From: Chloroflexota bacterium
GTDB lineage: Bacteria > Chloroflexota > Dehalococcoidia > SM23-28-2 > RBG-16-64-32
Length of the DNA: 7,185 nucleotides
Assembly: GCA_005882715.1 (NCBI GenBank)
Contig: VBEI01000020.1
Coordinates: 1-7,185, forward strand
Direction: 5' to 3'
Made by a program: the position numbers and the translations under genes
Notes under the pieces: generated by a model
What the model was told of the DNA's origin: nothing
Database searches by the model: none
Seen by the model: only the letters and a program-made list of their open reading frames with translations
In this document: one piece after another, positions 1 to 6,005 of the stretch
How the letters are laid out: each line of letters starts with the position of its first letter
Numbering within the stretch: the stretch's first letter is position 1

Positions 1-686
1 CGCACGATAGCCACAGGCACGCGGTCGAGCTTGCCCTGCACCAGCTCGGCGGCGGCCGCTATCTCGTCCGCGACGGCGAGCGTGCTGACGCGTAGCTCGT
101 AACCGTGCGGGTCGGTCTGGCCGACGTAGTCGGCGAAGGGCAGCATTCCCGCAACGCCGATCGCGACGTTGGTGTGGCCTTCCCGCCAGGCACGACCGAA
201 GGTGTCGGTGACGATTACCGCAACATCAGCGCCCGTGCGCTCGCGAATCCCGCTGCGAATCAAGGCCGCAGAAGCGTCCGGGTCCTCGGGCAGGAGCGAC
301 ACAAGACCTTCGGGACCAACATTCGATGCGTCGATACCCGCATTGGCGCAGACGAAGCCATGCTTCGTCTCCGTGATCAGGATCGGGCCTCGCTGGCGAA
401 CGATCCGGTTGCTCTCGCCGAGGATCAGCTCGACGAGACGAGGATCCTTCTCCGTCTCGACCGCGATCCGCTCCGCCTCTGGCGATGGGGTGACGCTATC
501 AAGCGAGACGATGCGGCCTTCCGCCTTCGAGACGACCTTCTGGGTCACGACAACGACATCGTCGGGCTTGATGCCGGGCTCGTCGTTTGCAGCGTCCGCG
601 ATCAGAGCCGCGAGGTCGTCGCCGTGGCGTACCTCGAGCAGGCCCTGGACGGCGATGATGCGGATATCTATGCCGCCGCCCGTCAG
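1..686 (-). CDS. cofE: Coenzyme F420-0:L-glutamate ligase (CofE), C-terminus cut by the window edge
   Basis: CofE adds L-glutamate residues to F420-0 in the cytoplasm with GTP and a divalent metal, giving F420-1 and longer tails. 228 codons are visible; stand-alone CofE is usually about 245-255 residues, so little is missing unless a further domain is fused as in mycobacterial FbiB. Family motifs seen: an N-terminal VVVVTQKVVSKAEGR stretch (about 44-58), TKHGFVCANAGIDASNV (about 107-123) and VTDTFGRAWREG (about 159-170), the last two being hallmarks of the family, then DYVGQTDPHGYEL and ADE. There is no ATG, GTG or TTG in this frame for at least 150 nt upstream of the conserved N-terminus. 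The best start is CTG at 686-684, preceded by GGAAGG with 6-nt spacing and overlapping the cupin stop. It is probably translationally coupled to the cupin as the fourth gene of the operon. Identity is near certain; the start is likely. Confidence 0.95.
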   Translation of the reverse strand, partial: MTGGGIDIRIIAVQGLLEVRHGDDLAALIADAANDEPGIKPDDVVVVTQKVVSKAEGRIVSLDSVTPSPEAERIAVETEKDPRLVELILGESNRIVRQRGPILITETKHGFVCANAGIDASNVGPEGLVSLLPEDPDASAALIRSGIRERTGADVAVIVTDTFGRAWREGHTNVAIGVAGMLPFADYVGQTDPHGYELRVSTLAVADEIAAAAELVQGKLDRVPVAIV

Positions 687-1156
687 ATGTAGCCTTCCGG
701 GACGGGGCCCAGGATCTCGACCGAGTTCTTCTCGGCGATAGCGGCGAGCGCGACCTCGTCTGCCTCTCCTCGCTGGAGTGCCGCGCTCAGCTGGTCGAAG
801 TAGCTGGTCATCGCGCCCGGGACGTACAGGTTCAGCTTGCGGCTCTGCACGGAGCCCACGCGGAAGCCGTGCGGCATCCCGCGCGGGATGTAGACGAACG
901 ACCCGGCGAGGCACCGGTACTCTACGCCGTCCATGAAGATGATGTACTCGCCGTCGAGCACGTAAAACGCCTCGTCGCAATCGTGGTGGATGTGCAGCGG
1001 GGGCCCGAAGCCCGGCGGCTCGCCTGCTTCCAGTAGTGTGAACTGGCCGTCCGTCTCTAACTCGCTCGCCTTAACGGACATCGTGAACCCGCCCAGGTCG
1101 ATCCGGCGGCCTTCGCCCGGCCGGAATACGAAGCCGCCCGTTGGTCCCGTCGCCAT
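683..1156 (-). CDS. Small single-domain cupin protein
   Basis: A 157-aa single cupin domain. Cupin motif 1 is visible as G51-x3-H55-x-H57-x4-E62-x6-G69, and motif 2 as G85-x5-P91-x-G93-x2-H96. The metal ligand set H55, H57, E62 and H96 is complete, so it should bind a metal. The family includes dioxygenases, isomerases and non-catalytic sensors, and sequence alone does not identify the substrate here. The C-terminus (from about 115) is helical and charged. The ATG at 1156 has a strong GAGGAGG Shine-Dalgarno sequence 4 nt upstream. The gene begins 13 nt after the NADPH:F420 oxidoreductase stop and its own stop overlaps the cofE start, so it is embedded in an F420 operon. A role tied to F420 or to an F420-dependent oxidation is an inference from position only. 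Confidence 0.9.
   Translation of the reverse strand: MATGPTGGFVFRPGEGRRIDLGGFTMSVKASELETDGQFTLLEAGEPPGFGPPLHIHHDCDEAFYVLDGEYIIFMDGVEYRCLAGSFVYIPRGMPHGFRVGSVQSRKLNLYVPGAMTSYFDQLSAALQRGEADEVALAAIAEKNSVEILGPVPEGYI
693..698 (-). promoter_or_regulatory. Ribosome binding site that decides the CTG start of cofE
   Basis: On the minus strand GGAAGG lies inside the last codons of the cupin gene, and six bases later comes CTG (686-684). The cupin stop TGA (685-683) overlaps that CTG by two bases. The spacing is ideal for initiation and no standard start codon is nearby in the frame, so this site supports a CTG start with stop-start coupling. Confidence 0.6.
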
Positions 1157-1169
1157 GCCGCCTCCTCGG

Positions 1170-1826
1170 TCAGATCCCGGTTATCCGCACGCCCGTGTGG
1201 GCCTTATAGATGCGGTTGATCTGCAGCAGTTGCACCGTGAACTCCTCGAGGTAGTGGGAGTTGGCCAACCCGCCGCCGTCCAGGCCGCGCACGTACTCGA
1301 TCTGCTCGACGAGGTCCAGCACCTTCCTCTTCGAGGGCTTGTGGTCCCCGACAACGATCACATCGCCCTGGAGCGGCTTGTCGATCTTCTGCAGCTCGCT
1401 GCCGTCCAGATGATGAAAGCCGCTGATGACTTTCGCTTTGGGCAGCAGGGAATGCGCCTGCAACGCGGCTGAGCCTTCGTCGAAAGTGACCGCTTTGGGG
1501 CCGTCGCGGTCGAAGAGCATCGGGACGACGACATCAACGACGACTTTCTCGCCGATGAGCTCCTCGAGCTGGACAAGCGTGTCGTGATGAGCGTCCGAAG
1601 GGACCGTGACGAAGATGAAGTCGGCGCGTTCGGCGCCCTCAGCATTCAGGCCACCGAAGACGTCCCCGTCGGGCAGTTTCTCCTTGATCTTGGCGACGGC
1701 CTCGGCCGCGCGCTCTTCCGAGCGGGAGCCGATGAAGACCATATTGCCAGCCTTGGCGAAGCGCATGGCGAGGCCGAGACCCTCAGGCCCCGTCCCGCCG
1801 ATGATCGCGATTCGGGCCTCGGTCAT
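1170..1826 (-). CDS. npdG: NADPH-dependent F420 reductase (F420H2:NADP+ oxidoreductase)
   Basis: A 218-aa Rossmann-fold protein that moves hydride between NADPH and coenzyme F420, supplying F420H2 to dependent enzymes. It starts with the dinucleotide loop GGTGPEGLG (10-18). The end of the second strand reads IGSRSEERA (32-40), where S34, R35 and nearby residues fit binding of the NADPH 2'-phosphate as in archaeal Fno. The VTVPSDAHHDTL stretch (about 74-85) and FHHLDGSEL (about 137-145) also fit the NpdG/Fno family, and the length is typical. The ATG at 1826 is fixed by the Rossmann strand that begins four residues later. No Shine-Dalgarno sequence precedes it: the bases just upstream on the coding strand are pyrimidine-rich because a 7-bp repeat tract lies there. 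It is the second gene of the operon, 91 nt after the LLM gene and 13 nt before the cupin. Confidence 0.93.
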   Translation of the reverse strand: MTEARIAIIGGTGPEGLGLAMRFAKAGNMVFIGSRSEERAAEAVAKIKEKLPDGDVFGGLNAEGAERADFIFVTVPSDAHHDTLVQLEELIGEKVVVDVVVPMLFDRDGPKAVTFDEGSAALQAHSLLPKAKVISGFHHLDGSELQKIDKPLQGDVIVVGDHKPSKRKVLDLVEQIEYVRGLDGGGLANSHYLEEFTVQLLQINRIYKAHTGVRITGI

Positions 1827-1832
1827 CGGTTA

Positions 1833-1867
1833 GCAAGGAGAATTGGGAAATGAGAATTGAGGAGGAC
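1833..1867. repeat. Degenerate 7-bp tandem tract A1
   Basis: Five units of seven bases, each starting with G on the plus strand: GCAAGGA at 1833, GAATTGG at 1840, GAAATGA at 1847, GAATTGA at 1854 and GGAGGAC at 1861. The tract ends 6 bp from the npdG start codon and occupies the place where a Shine-Dalgarno sequence would be expected. Confidence 0.65.
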
Positions 1868-1884
1868 GGAGCGCCCCGGTTTGG

Positions 1885-1912
1885 CTCCTTTCTCCTTTCT
1901 CCTTTCTCCTTT
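1885..1912. repeat. Perfect 7-bp tandem repeat, four copies (tract A2)
   Basis: CTCCTTT is repeated four times without mismatch, beginning at 1885, 1892, 1899 and 1906. It ends 5 bp from the LLM stop codon. On the minus (coding) strand the unit reads AAAGGAG, so the operon transcript carries four Shine-Dalgarno-like sequences with no start codon at normal distance. Its TTCTCCTT register is complementary to AAGGAGAA at 1835-1842 in tract A1, so the two tracts can pair in RNA in several registers. Confidence 0.9.
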
Positions 1913-1917
1913 CCTGC

Positions 1918-2979
1918 CTATGCCGTCGCCTCCACGGTCTTGAAGCGAGGCATCACTTCGCTCGCAAAGAGCTGCATCGAGCGCAGGACTTTGTCGGCCT
2001 CCAGACCGCCCATGTTCATCCAGCACATCACGTAGCGAACGCCCAGTTCCTCGTGCATCCATTTGATCTTGCGTGCAACCGAGTCCGGGTTGCCGAACAG
2101 CATCAGCTCCTGCCGGTATTCGCGGACGACGCGGCCCGCCTGTCCGAACTCCTGGTAGTGTTCGTACTCCTTCGAGAGCTTGCCGCCCTTCTGCATAGGC
2201 GTCCCGAGGGTGACCAGCGACGCCCCGTAGCGCATCGAATGCTCGACGCCGATCTGCTGACCGCGCTCGTCATTGTCATCGACGTAGATGTGCACGAGCG
2301 CCGGCAGCTCCAGGTTGGAAGTGTCCCGGCCGAGGGACTGGAGCGTCTCGCGATAGAGCTGGTAGTTCGTCTTGATCTGGTCCGAGGCTAGGCCGGCCGG
2401 CGCCAGGATCGGGAAGCCACGCTCGGCCGCGTACTTTATCGTCTCCGGCGTCATCCAGCTCGCGACGTAGACCGGCGGATGCGGCTTCTGGACGGGCTTT
2501 GGCAGGACGCTGACTTCGTTGATCTTCGTGTACACGCCATCGTAGCTGAACGTTTCCTCGGTCCAGGCCTTGAGCAAGACCTCCATGCCTTCGTTGAAGC
2601 GGGCGCGGCTTTCGTCCATCGAGATGCCGAAGCCGGCATATTCCGCCGCCTGGTAGCCTCTGCCGACCCCGAAATCGAGCCGCCCGCCGCTCATGATGTC
2701 GATGGTTGCGGCCTGCTCGGCGAGCCGGACGGGGTTATGGAAGGGCAGGACAACGATGGCGGTGCCGATGCGGACCCGCTGCGTGCGGGCGGCCACCCAG
2801 CCAGCGATGACCATCAGGTCAGTGGCGATGCCGTACCACTGGAAGTGGTGCTCGGCCAGCCAGACGGCGTCGAAGCCCAGCTCCTCCGCCTTTTCGATCT
2901 GCTCGAGCTCTGCGCGGAAGACATCTTCGTCGCCCCAGCCGGGTGGCTTCTGGAAGAGGTGAAAGGTGCCGAATTTCAT
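1918..2979 (-). CDS. LLM-class (luciferase-like) flavin- or F420-dependent oxidoreductase
   Basis: A 353-aa TIM-barrel protein of the bacterial luciferase superfamily, normal in length. Seen in order: KFGTFHLFQ at the N-terminus (first strand), AEHHF at 42-46, TDLMVIAGWVAARTQRVRIGTA-type core (about 53-73), NPVRLAEQ (82-89), SGGRLDFGVGRG (97-108), and a C-terminal GNPDSVARKIKW segment. The EHHF motif is common in FMN-using members, while the operon with an F420 reductase and CofE favours F420. The sequence alone does not settle the cofactor or the substrate. It is the first gene of the minus-strand operon. A promoter-like TTGAAC-N18-TATACT lies at 3061-3032. No Shine-Dalgarno sequence precedes ATG 2979, because 7-bp repeat tract B begins one base upstream of the start codon. 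Confidence 0.92.
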   Translation of the reverse strand: MKFGTFHLFQKPPGWGDEDVFRAELEQIEKAEELGFDAVWLAEHHFQWYGIATDLMVIAGWVAARTQRVRIGTAIVVLPFHNPVRLAEQAATIDIMSGGRLDFGVGRGYQAAEYAGFGISMDESRARFNEGMEVLLKAWTEETFSYDGVYTKINEVSVLPKPVQKPHPPVYVASWMTPETIKYAAERGFPILAPAGLASDQIKTNYQLYRETLQSLGRDTSNLELPALVHIYVDDNDERGQQIGVEHSMRYGASLVTLGTPMQKGGKLSKEYEHYQEFGQAGRVVREYRQELMLFGNPDSVARKIKWMHEELGVRYVMCWMNMGGLEADKVLRSMQLFASEVMPRFKTVEATA

Positions 2980-2980
2980 G

Positions 2981-3016
2981 AGGTGTCAGGTGTCCAGGTG
3001 GTGGGTGTCAGGTTCG
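2981..3016. repeat. 7-bp tandem tract B at the start of the LLM gene
   Basis: Five units of seven: AGGTGTC at 2981 and again at 2988, one extra C at 2995, AGGTGGT at 2996, GGGTGTC at 3003 and AGGTTCG at 3010. The tract begins one base upstream of the ATG at 2979. It fills most of the predicted 5' leader of the LLM transcript. Confidence 0.8.
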
Positions 3017-3031
3017 CGTCTTAGTGGCGTC

Positions 3032-3061
3032 AGTATAGCGGTGAGCCGAGCGGCGGTTCAA
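3032..3061 (-). promoter_or_regulatory. Predicted sigma-70-type promoter for the LLM-npdG-cupin-cofE operon
   Basis: Read on the minus strand, TTGAAC (3061-3056), an 18-bp spacer and TATACT (3037-3032). The -10 matches the consensus at five of six positions and the -35 at four of six. Transcription would begin near 3025, giving a leader of about 45 nt made almost entirely of repeat tract B. Confidence 0.5.
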
Positions 3062-3073
3062 CCGGCGTCCGTG

Positions 3074-3123
3074 CGAAGTACGAGGGTACGAAGCACGAGG
3101 TACGAAGTCCGCGGAGCGACGGG
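3074..3123. repeat. 7-bp tandem tract C, consensus CGAAGTA
   Basis: Units begin CGA or CGC: CGAAGTA at 3074, an 8-base variant CGAGGGTA at 3081, CGAAGCA at 3089, CGAGGTA at 3096 and CGAAGTC at 3103. Two weaker units (CGCGGAG, CGACGGG) run to 3123. It lies just upstream of the LLM promoter and ahead of the small ORF at 3184. Confidence 0.75.
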
Positions 3124-3183
3124 ACGAGCTGGCGAATCGGCGTGGGCGAGTAATCGGGCGGGCCTCGGCGCGTTCTAGCTAGC

Positions 3184-3288
3184 ATGGGACCCGTAATAGC
3201 GATCCTTGCAGCGATGTCAGCGATCGTTCTCGCAGCTCTGCTGGTCCGTCGTAGAACGCGAAGACGGAAGAGCGGCGAGCAGAACTAA
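3184..3288 (+). CDS. Small predicted membrane protein, 34 aa
   Basis: ATG to TAA encodes 34 residues. After MGP comes an unbroken hydrophobic stretch (about residues 4-21, VIAILAAMSAIVLAALLV), then the strongly basic tail RRRTRRRK and SGEQN. This is the layout of a single-pass membrane protein with the tail in the cytoplasm by the positive-inside rule. No good Shine-Dalgarno sequence precedes the ATG. The ORF is too short for statistical certainty and I recognise no family. The sharp hydrophobic-then-basic pattern in an otherwise gene-free stretch is the main argument for it. Confidence 0.4.
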   Translation: MGPVIAILAAMSAIVLAALLVRRRTRRRKSGEQN

Positions 3289-3396
3289 GAGGCGAACGCG
3301 ACCGCACGGAGGGCCGCCTTCATTGTCGGTTCATACCCTCTTCATCAAGGGACCGTAAGTTGGAGTAGGCGGCGGAGCGCAGTAGAAAGGAACAGC

Positions 3397-3468
3397 ATGA
3401 GCCTCGCAATGCGGTTCTTCTGGGCTATCGCTCTCGCAGCCCTTCTTGCGGCTTACGTCCCCCGCTGA
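3397..3468 (+). CDS. Very small hydrophobic peptide, 23 aa
   Basis: ATG to TGA encodes 23 residues: MSLAMRFF followed by WAIALAALLAAYVPR. The core (residues 7-20) is one hydrophobic helix with an arginine at position 6 and another at the C-terminus, so it could be a membrane-inserted peptide. AAAGGA lies 6 nt upstream of the ATG at good spacing, which makes translation plausible. No family is recognised. It could also be the truncated signal sequence of a lost gene or a leader peptide for the region downstream. Confidence 0.4.
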   Translation: MSLAMRFFWAIALAALLAAYVPR

Positions 3469-3742
3469 CCGACCGTCTTCAGTCTTATCCCCCAATTCGT
3501 CTTTATCACTAGCGTCTGCGTGGCCACGCGCCCGGCGTTGGCCACGGCTTCCCGCTCGTAAACGTGTAACGCACGTTGGATGGGCGGCGTCCGTACCTTG
3601 CGCCCCGCAGCCCGGACCCGGCACTGAAGCGTGACGACGACACCCGGGTTCGCTCGGCAGGGCTGAGTCAGCGGACTCATAAATACGCCGGGGAGAAAGG
3701 AGGAGCGGGGAAGCAGTCACAACCACGAAGAAGGAGGAGGCA
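3469..3742 (+). other. Intergenic region with inverted repeats and a strong Shine-Dalgarno sequence
   Basis: I find no convincing gene in these 274 bases. Structures seen are a perfect 12-bp palindrome GCGTGGCCACGC (3518-3529), whose TGGCCACG core recurs at 3539; an inverted repeat AACGTG-N5-CACGTT (3561-3577); and an 11-bp palindrome GCTGAGTCAGC (3662-3672). These could be operator sites or hairpins. AAGGAGG (3731-3737) with 5-nt spacing is the ribosome binding site of the gene at 3743. I could not assign a -35/-10 pair with confidence. Confidence 0.45.
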
Positions 3743-4578
3743 ATGACAGACAGAGCAGGCATCTACCTCTTGTTTGCGCTGGCAGCGGCCATGGCTCTCA
3801 CGATATCCGCTGCTATCATGGCGCCGGCGATCGGCTTGGCGGGCAATGACAGTGCACCTTCGGCTAACCTCAACCCGCGGGACTTCTCGACCAACATCGA
3901 TAACCCACTGTTCCCGCTCTCCACCCTTGGGCCGAAGACGTTCGAGGGCCAGGATACCGACCGGATACAGGCGAAGTCTTCGCCGCACGACTCGAATCGG
4001 CCGTGCTGGGCAAGACTCGCAAGGTCGCAGGTGTCGAGGTATTGGTGCTCGAAGAGAAGGTTCTTGCGAACGACGAGCTTGTCGAGCAGGCACTCGACTT
4101 CTTCGCCCAGCACCGGGACAGCACCGTCTACTACTTCGGCGAGCTCGTCGACAACTACGACAACGGCAAGATCGTGGACCATGATGGCTCCTGGCTCGCG
4201 GGCAAAAACGGGGCCGAGCCCGGCATCATCATGCCGGCGGAACCGGTCGTCGGTCAGACGTTCAACCAGGAGAATGCGCCCGGCGTCGCCCAGGACCAGT
4301 CGAGGGTGCTGGCCCTCGACGAGAACGTGAAGACGCCGGCAGGCAAATTCAGGGGATGCGCCAAGTTCGAGGACACGAATCCCCTGGACCCGCAGTCCAC
4401 CGCCGAGTTCAAATGGTACTGCCCGGACGTCGGCCTTGTGCGTGATGAAGACGCCGAAGGCTTTATCGAGCTCGTGAGCTACACGATCCGCGGCGCCGGT
4501 GCAAGTGCCACCTCGGAGCGGATCAGCGACGTTGACGTCAGCCAAAGCGACGACGGCAGCGGCGACGGAGACGACTAA
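3743..4578 (+). CDS. Secreted protein of unknown function, interrupted by a one-base frameshift near 3961
   Basis: The first 73 codons (3743-3961) and the region from 3961 to 4578 belong together but lie in different frames. Joined by a -1 shift they give about 278 aa. The N-terminus has a signal peptide (hydrophobic about 8-33). The mature protein resembles a family of exported actinobacterial/chloroflexi proteins I remember by motif: IDNPLFPL, then TFEG, GKTRKVAGVEVLV, DFFAQHRDSTVYYFGE, NGKIVDHDGSWLAG, GIIMPAEPVVGQTF, and a late YCPDVGLV. The end is acidic and Ser/Asp/Gly-rich. Two cysteines (FRGCAKF, KWYCPD) could form a disulfide. In the broken region frame 1 reads QDTDRIQA, while the other frame reads DTGEVFAARLESAVLG, which continues the family pattern. 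The start ATG has AAGGAGG 5 nt upstream. The break may be a true mutation, programmed slippage or an assembly error. Function unknown. Confidence 0.75.
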
Positions 4579-4599
4579 CCGCTTAATGCCTCGAGCGGT

Positions 4600-4630
4600 A
4601 TGAAGGGGCCCTTTGAAAGGGCCCCTTCAT
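4600..4630 (+). terminator. Intrinsic terminator after the frameshifted secreted protein
   Basis: A perfect palindrome with 15-base arms around a single central G. It folds as a 12-bp stem, rich in GGGGCCC, with a TTTGAAA loop. It begins 21 bases after the stop codon at 4578. The downstream tract is only moderately T-rich (TCATTCCTTC), so termination is likely but not textbook. The stem has the same sequence on both strands. Confidence 0.8.
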
Positions 4631-4654
4631 TCATTCCTTCGCCCGCGCCTCGAC

Positions 4655-4665
4655 TGTTATAGAAT
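4655..4665 (+). promoter_or_regulatory. Possible -10 element for the lipoprotein gene
   Basis: TAGAAT at 4660-4665 matches the -10 consensus at five of six, with TG at 4655-4656 slightly upstream. It lies between the terminator and the ATG at 4688, giving a leader of about 16 nt that contains GGAG. No convincing -35 is seen. Confidence 0.35.
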
Positions 4666-4687
4666 CCTACCCAACGTGCGGAGATCG

Positions 4688-5398
4688 ATGCCTAAAGGAC
4701 CGATCGCGGCTTTGGCGGTCTCCCTGCTCGCGTGCACTGCGTTTTCCTGCGGTGGCTCCTCCAACAACGACCAGAGCGAGCAGCCTACGCGAACCGAGCA
4801 AGTGTCCGAAGAGCGCGGTTCGGTCCCGCAGACCGTTCTCGACATCGAGGGCGACGCGGAGGATGCGATCGACCAGGTCTTCGCCGGGAGATGGGACAGA
4901 GTGAGTTCGGACGCCATTTCCCTAGCGGCCAACTGGGAGGACTTCCTGGCTTCGTCCAATGCTTCCCGCCTCAACGACGAGCAGCGGCGCGCGATGGACA
5001 AGGCGATCTCGGACCTCCGGGCCACCGCCCAGTCCCAGGACGCACTCGCGGCCCGGCAGGCAGCCAACGATGTAAGCAAAGTCATTGTCGATGTCTTCGA
5101 TCTCTTCGAGCATAAGGTCCCGAGCGATATAGGCCGCCTCGACTGGCAAGAACGGCAGGTGCTCATCGACGCGGACCGCGGCGACTGGAACGCCGTTGCG
5201 GGCGACCTCGCGCAGCTGCGGCAGACTTTCAACCGCGCGAAGCCGGGTGTCCTCGCGGCCGGGGGCGAAAGGCAGACCGCGGACTTCGAGGCCAGCCTCA
5301 ACGAGCAGGACCGGCTCGCGGCCGCGAACGACCCCGGCATCGTCGACGAAGCCAACGTCGCGCTGGAACTCGTGGACGATCTCGAAGGGGTGTACTGA
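4688..5398 (+). CDS. Predicted helical lipoprotein of unknown function
   Basis: 236 aa from ATG 4688. GGAG ends 4 nt before the start, and the frame is open further upstream only through the terminator, so a longer start is unlikely. The N-terminus is a short basic-hydrophobic signal ending in cysteine: LLAC (13-16) or AFSC (18-21). C21, followed by GGSS, is the likelier lipidated residue. Next comes a polar linker (about 22-50) and then an all-helical domain with few aromatic residues. It has a characteristic VFDLFEHKVPSDIGRLDWQ segment (about 140-158) followed by a helix with GDWNAVAGDLAQLRQTF and a final VDDLEGVY. This pattern recalls exported helical-bundle proteins with a V-x-RLD motif that I have seen near metal or respiratory genes, but I cannot name a family. 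It faces the gene at 5406-6005 with only 7 bases between stop codons. Confidence 0.8.
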   Translation: MPKGPIAALAVSLLACTAFSCGGSSNNDQSEQPTRTEQVSEERGSVPQTVLDIEGDAEDAIDQVFAGRWDRVSSDAISLAANWEDFLASSNASRLNDEQRRAMDKAISDLRATAQSQDALAARQAANDVSKVIVDVFDLFEHKVPSDIGRLDWQERQVLIDADRGDWNAVAGDLAQLRQTFNRAKPGVLAAGGERQTADFEASLNEQDRLAAANDPGIVDEANVALELVDDLEGVY

Positions 5399-5405
5399 GG
5401 GCGGT

Positions 5406-6005
5406 TTAACCCCGGGCCAGCTTCTTTGCCTGGCCGGGCGGGACGTGCCCGCTGCTGTTCGGCTGCGCGTTCTCGCTGCCTTCGCCGGAGTCTTTCGCCT
5501 TCGACTTGTTCTGCTTGTTCTTGCCTGAGACTAGCTGTCCCAGGTTCTTCGGCCCCGAGTTGAACCCAGCGCGCTGCTCGGCTGTAAGTCCCTTCCGCAG
5601 ATCGCCGAAGCCGAACTCGCGCTGGCCGTTGGCGTCGGTTGGAATCGTCGCCAGCAGGTCGTCAACGCTGATGCCCTTCGCGCGGGCGAGCTTGTAAAGC
5701 TTGAAGAGCGCGCCGAAGCCGATGCCCTGCTGGTGATGCGCCAGCACCTCTTCCTTCGAGACGCCAAACTCGTCCGCAATAGCCTGAGCGACCTTGTCCG
5801 AGCCCTGCCCGTCCTCGGCCCCTTCGCCCGTCTCTTGCTCCTGGCCAGAAAGCTTTTCCGCGCCGCCATCGTTTGCTCTCCCGAAACCGCCGGGTGTGTG
5901 AAGGATCGCTGGAGCGCTTCCGCCGAGCGCAAGCGCGGATGATACCACGACGACGGCAGCAATTCCGCCGATCAACATGACGGGAAGCAAGCGAACTCTC
6001 GGCAC
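5406..6005 (-). CDS. Secreted or membrane-anchored helical protein with GFGF-type repeats
   Basis: 199 aa from GTG 6005, with AGAAGGA about 10 nt upstream; an in-frame ATG at 5978 is an alternative but would remove the basic n-region. Residues 7-27 form one hydrophobic segment (signal peptide or anchor), followed by an acidic Gly/Glu-rich linker (about 45-70). The domain then reads SDKVAQAIADEFGVSKEEVLAHH, GIGFGALFKLYKLAR, KGISVDDLLA and FGFGDLRKGLT (about 69-141). Repeats of this GFG-[helix]-GVS/GIS type are frequent in exported proteins of Chloroflexota, an observation from memory. The C-terminus is Lys/Ser/Asn-rich and ends PPGQAKKLARG, probably disordered. Function unknown. Confidence 0.82.
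   Translation of the reverse strand: MPRVRLLPVMLIGGIAAVVVVSSALALGGSAPAILHTPGGFGRANDGGAEKLSGQEQETGEGAEDGQGSDKVAQAIADEFGVSKEEVLAHHQQGIGFGALFKLYKLARAKGISVDDLLATIPTDANGQREFGFGDLRKGLTAEQRAGFNSGPKNLGQLVSGKNKQNKSKAKDSGEGSENAQPNSSGHVPPGQAKKLARG
5411..5438. other. Stem-loop at the convergent gene ends
   Basis: CCCGGGCCAG (5411-5420) pairs with CTGGCCGGG (5430-5438), nine base pairs with one bulged G and a 9-nt loop. It overlaps the last codons of the minus-strand gene and lies just after the stop of the lipoprotein gene. It has no T-tract on either strand, so it could slow polymerase or protect a 3' end, but it is not a proven terminator. Confidence 0.4.

Noticed and set aside
105..741. Long plus-strand open frames across 105-741
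   Set aside because: They lie opposite cofE, whose minus-strand translation carries clear family motifs. The plus-strand proteins have no recognisable domain and unlikely composition.
2053..3024. Plus-strand open frames opposite the LLM gene
   Set aside because: Antisense shadows caused by high GC codon use; the minus-strand LLM protein explains the region.
2981..3123. CRISPR array
   Set aside because: The units are contiguous 7-mers without spacers, far too short for CRISPR repeats.
3763..4545. 260-codon minus-strand open frame across the secreted protein
   Set aside because: It looks intact while the plus-strand gene is frameshifted, but it has no recognisable motifs, whereas both plus-strand parts match one family pattern and have a signal peptide and a strong ribosome site.
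4613..4687. Upstream extension of the lipoprotein to a TTG at 4613
   Set aside because: The extension begins inside the terminator stem and would bury the lipoprotein signal sequence. ATG 4688 has its own GGAG.
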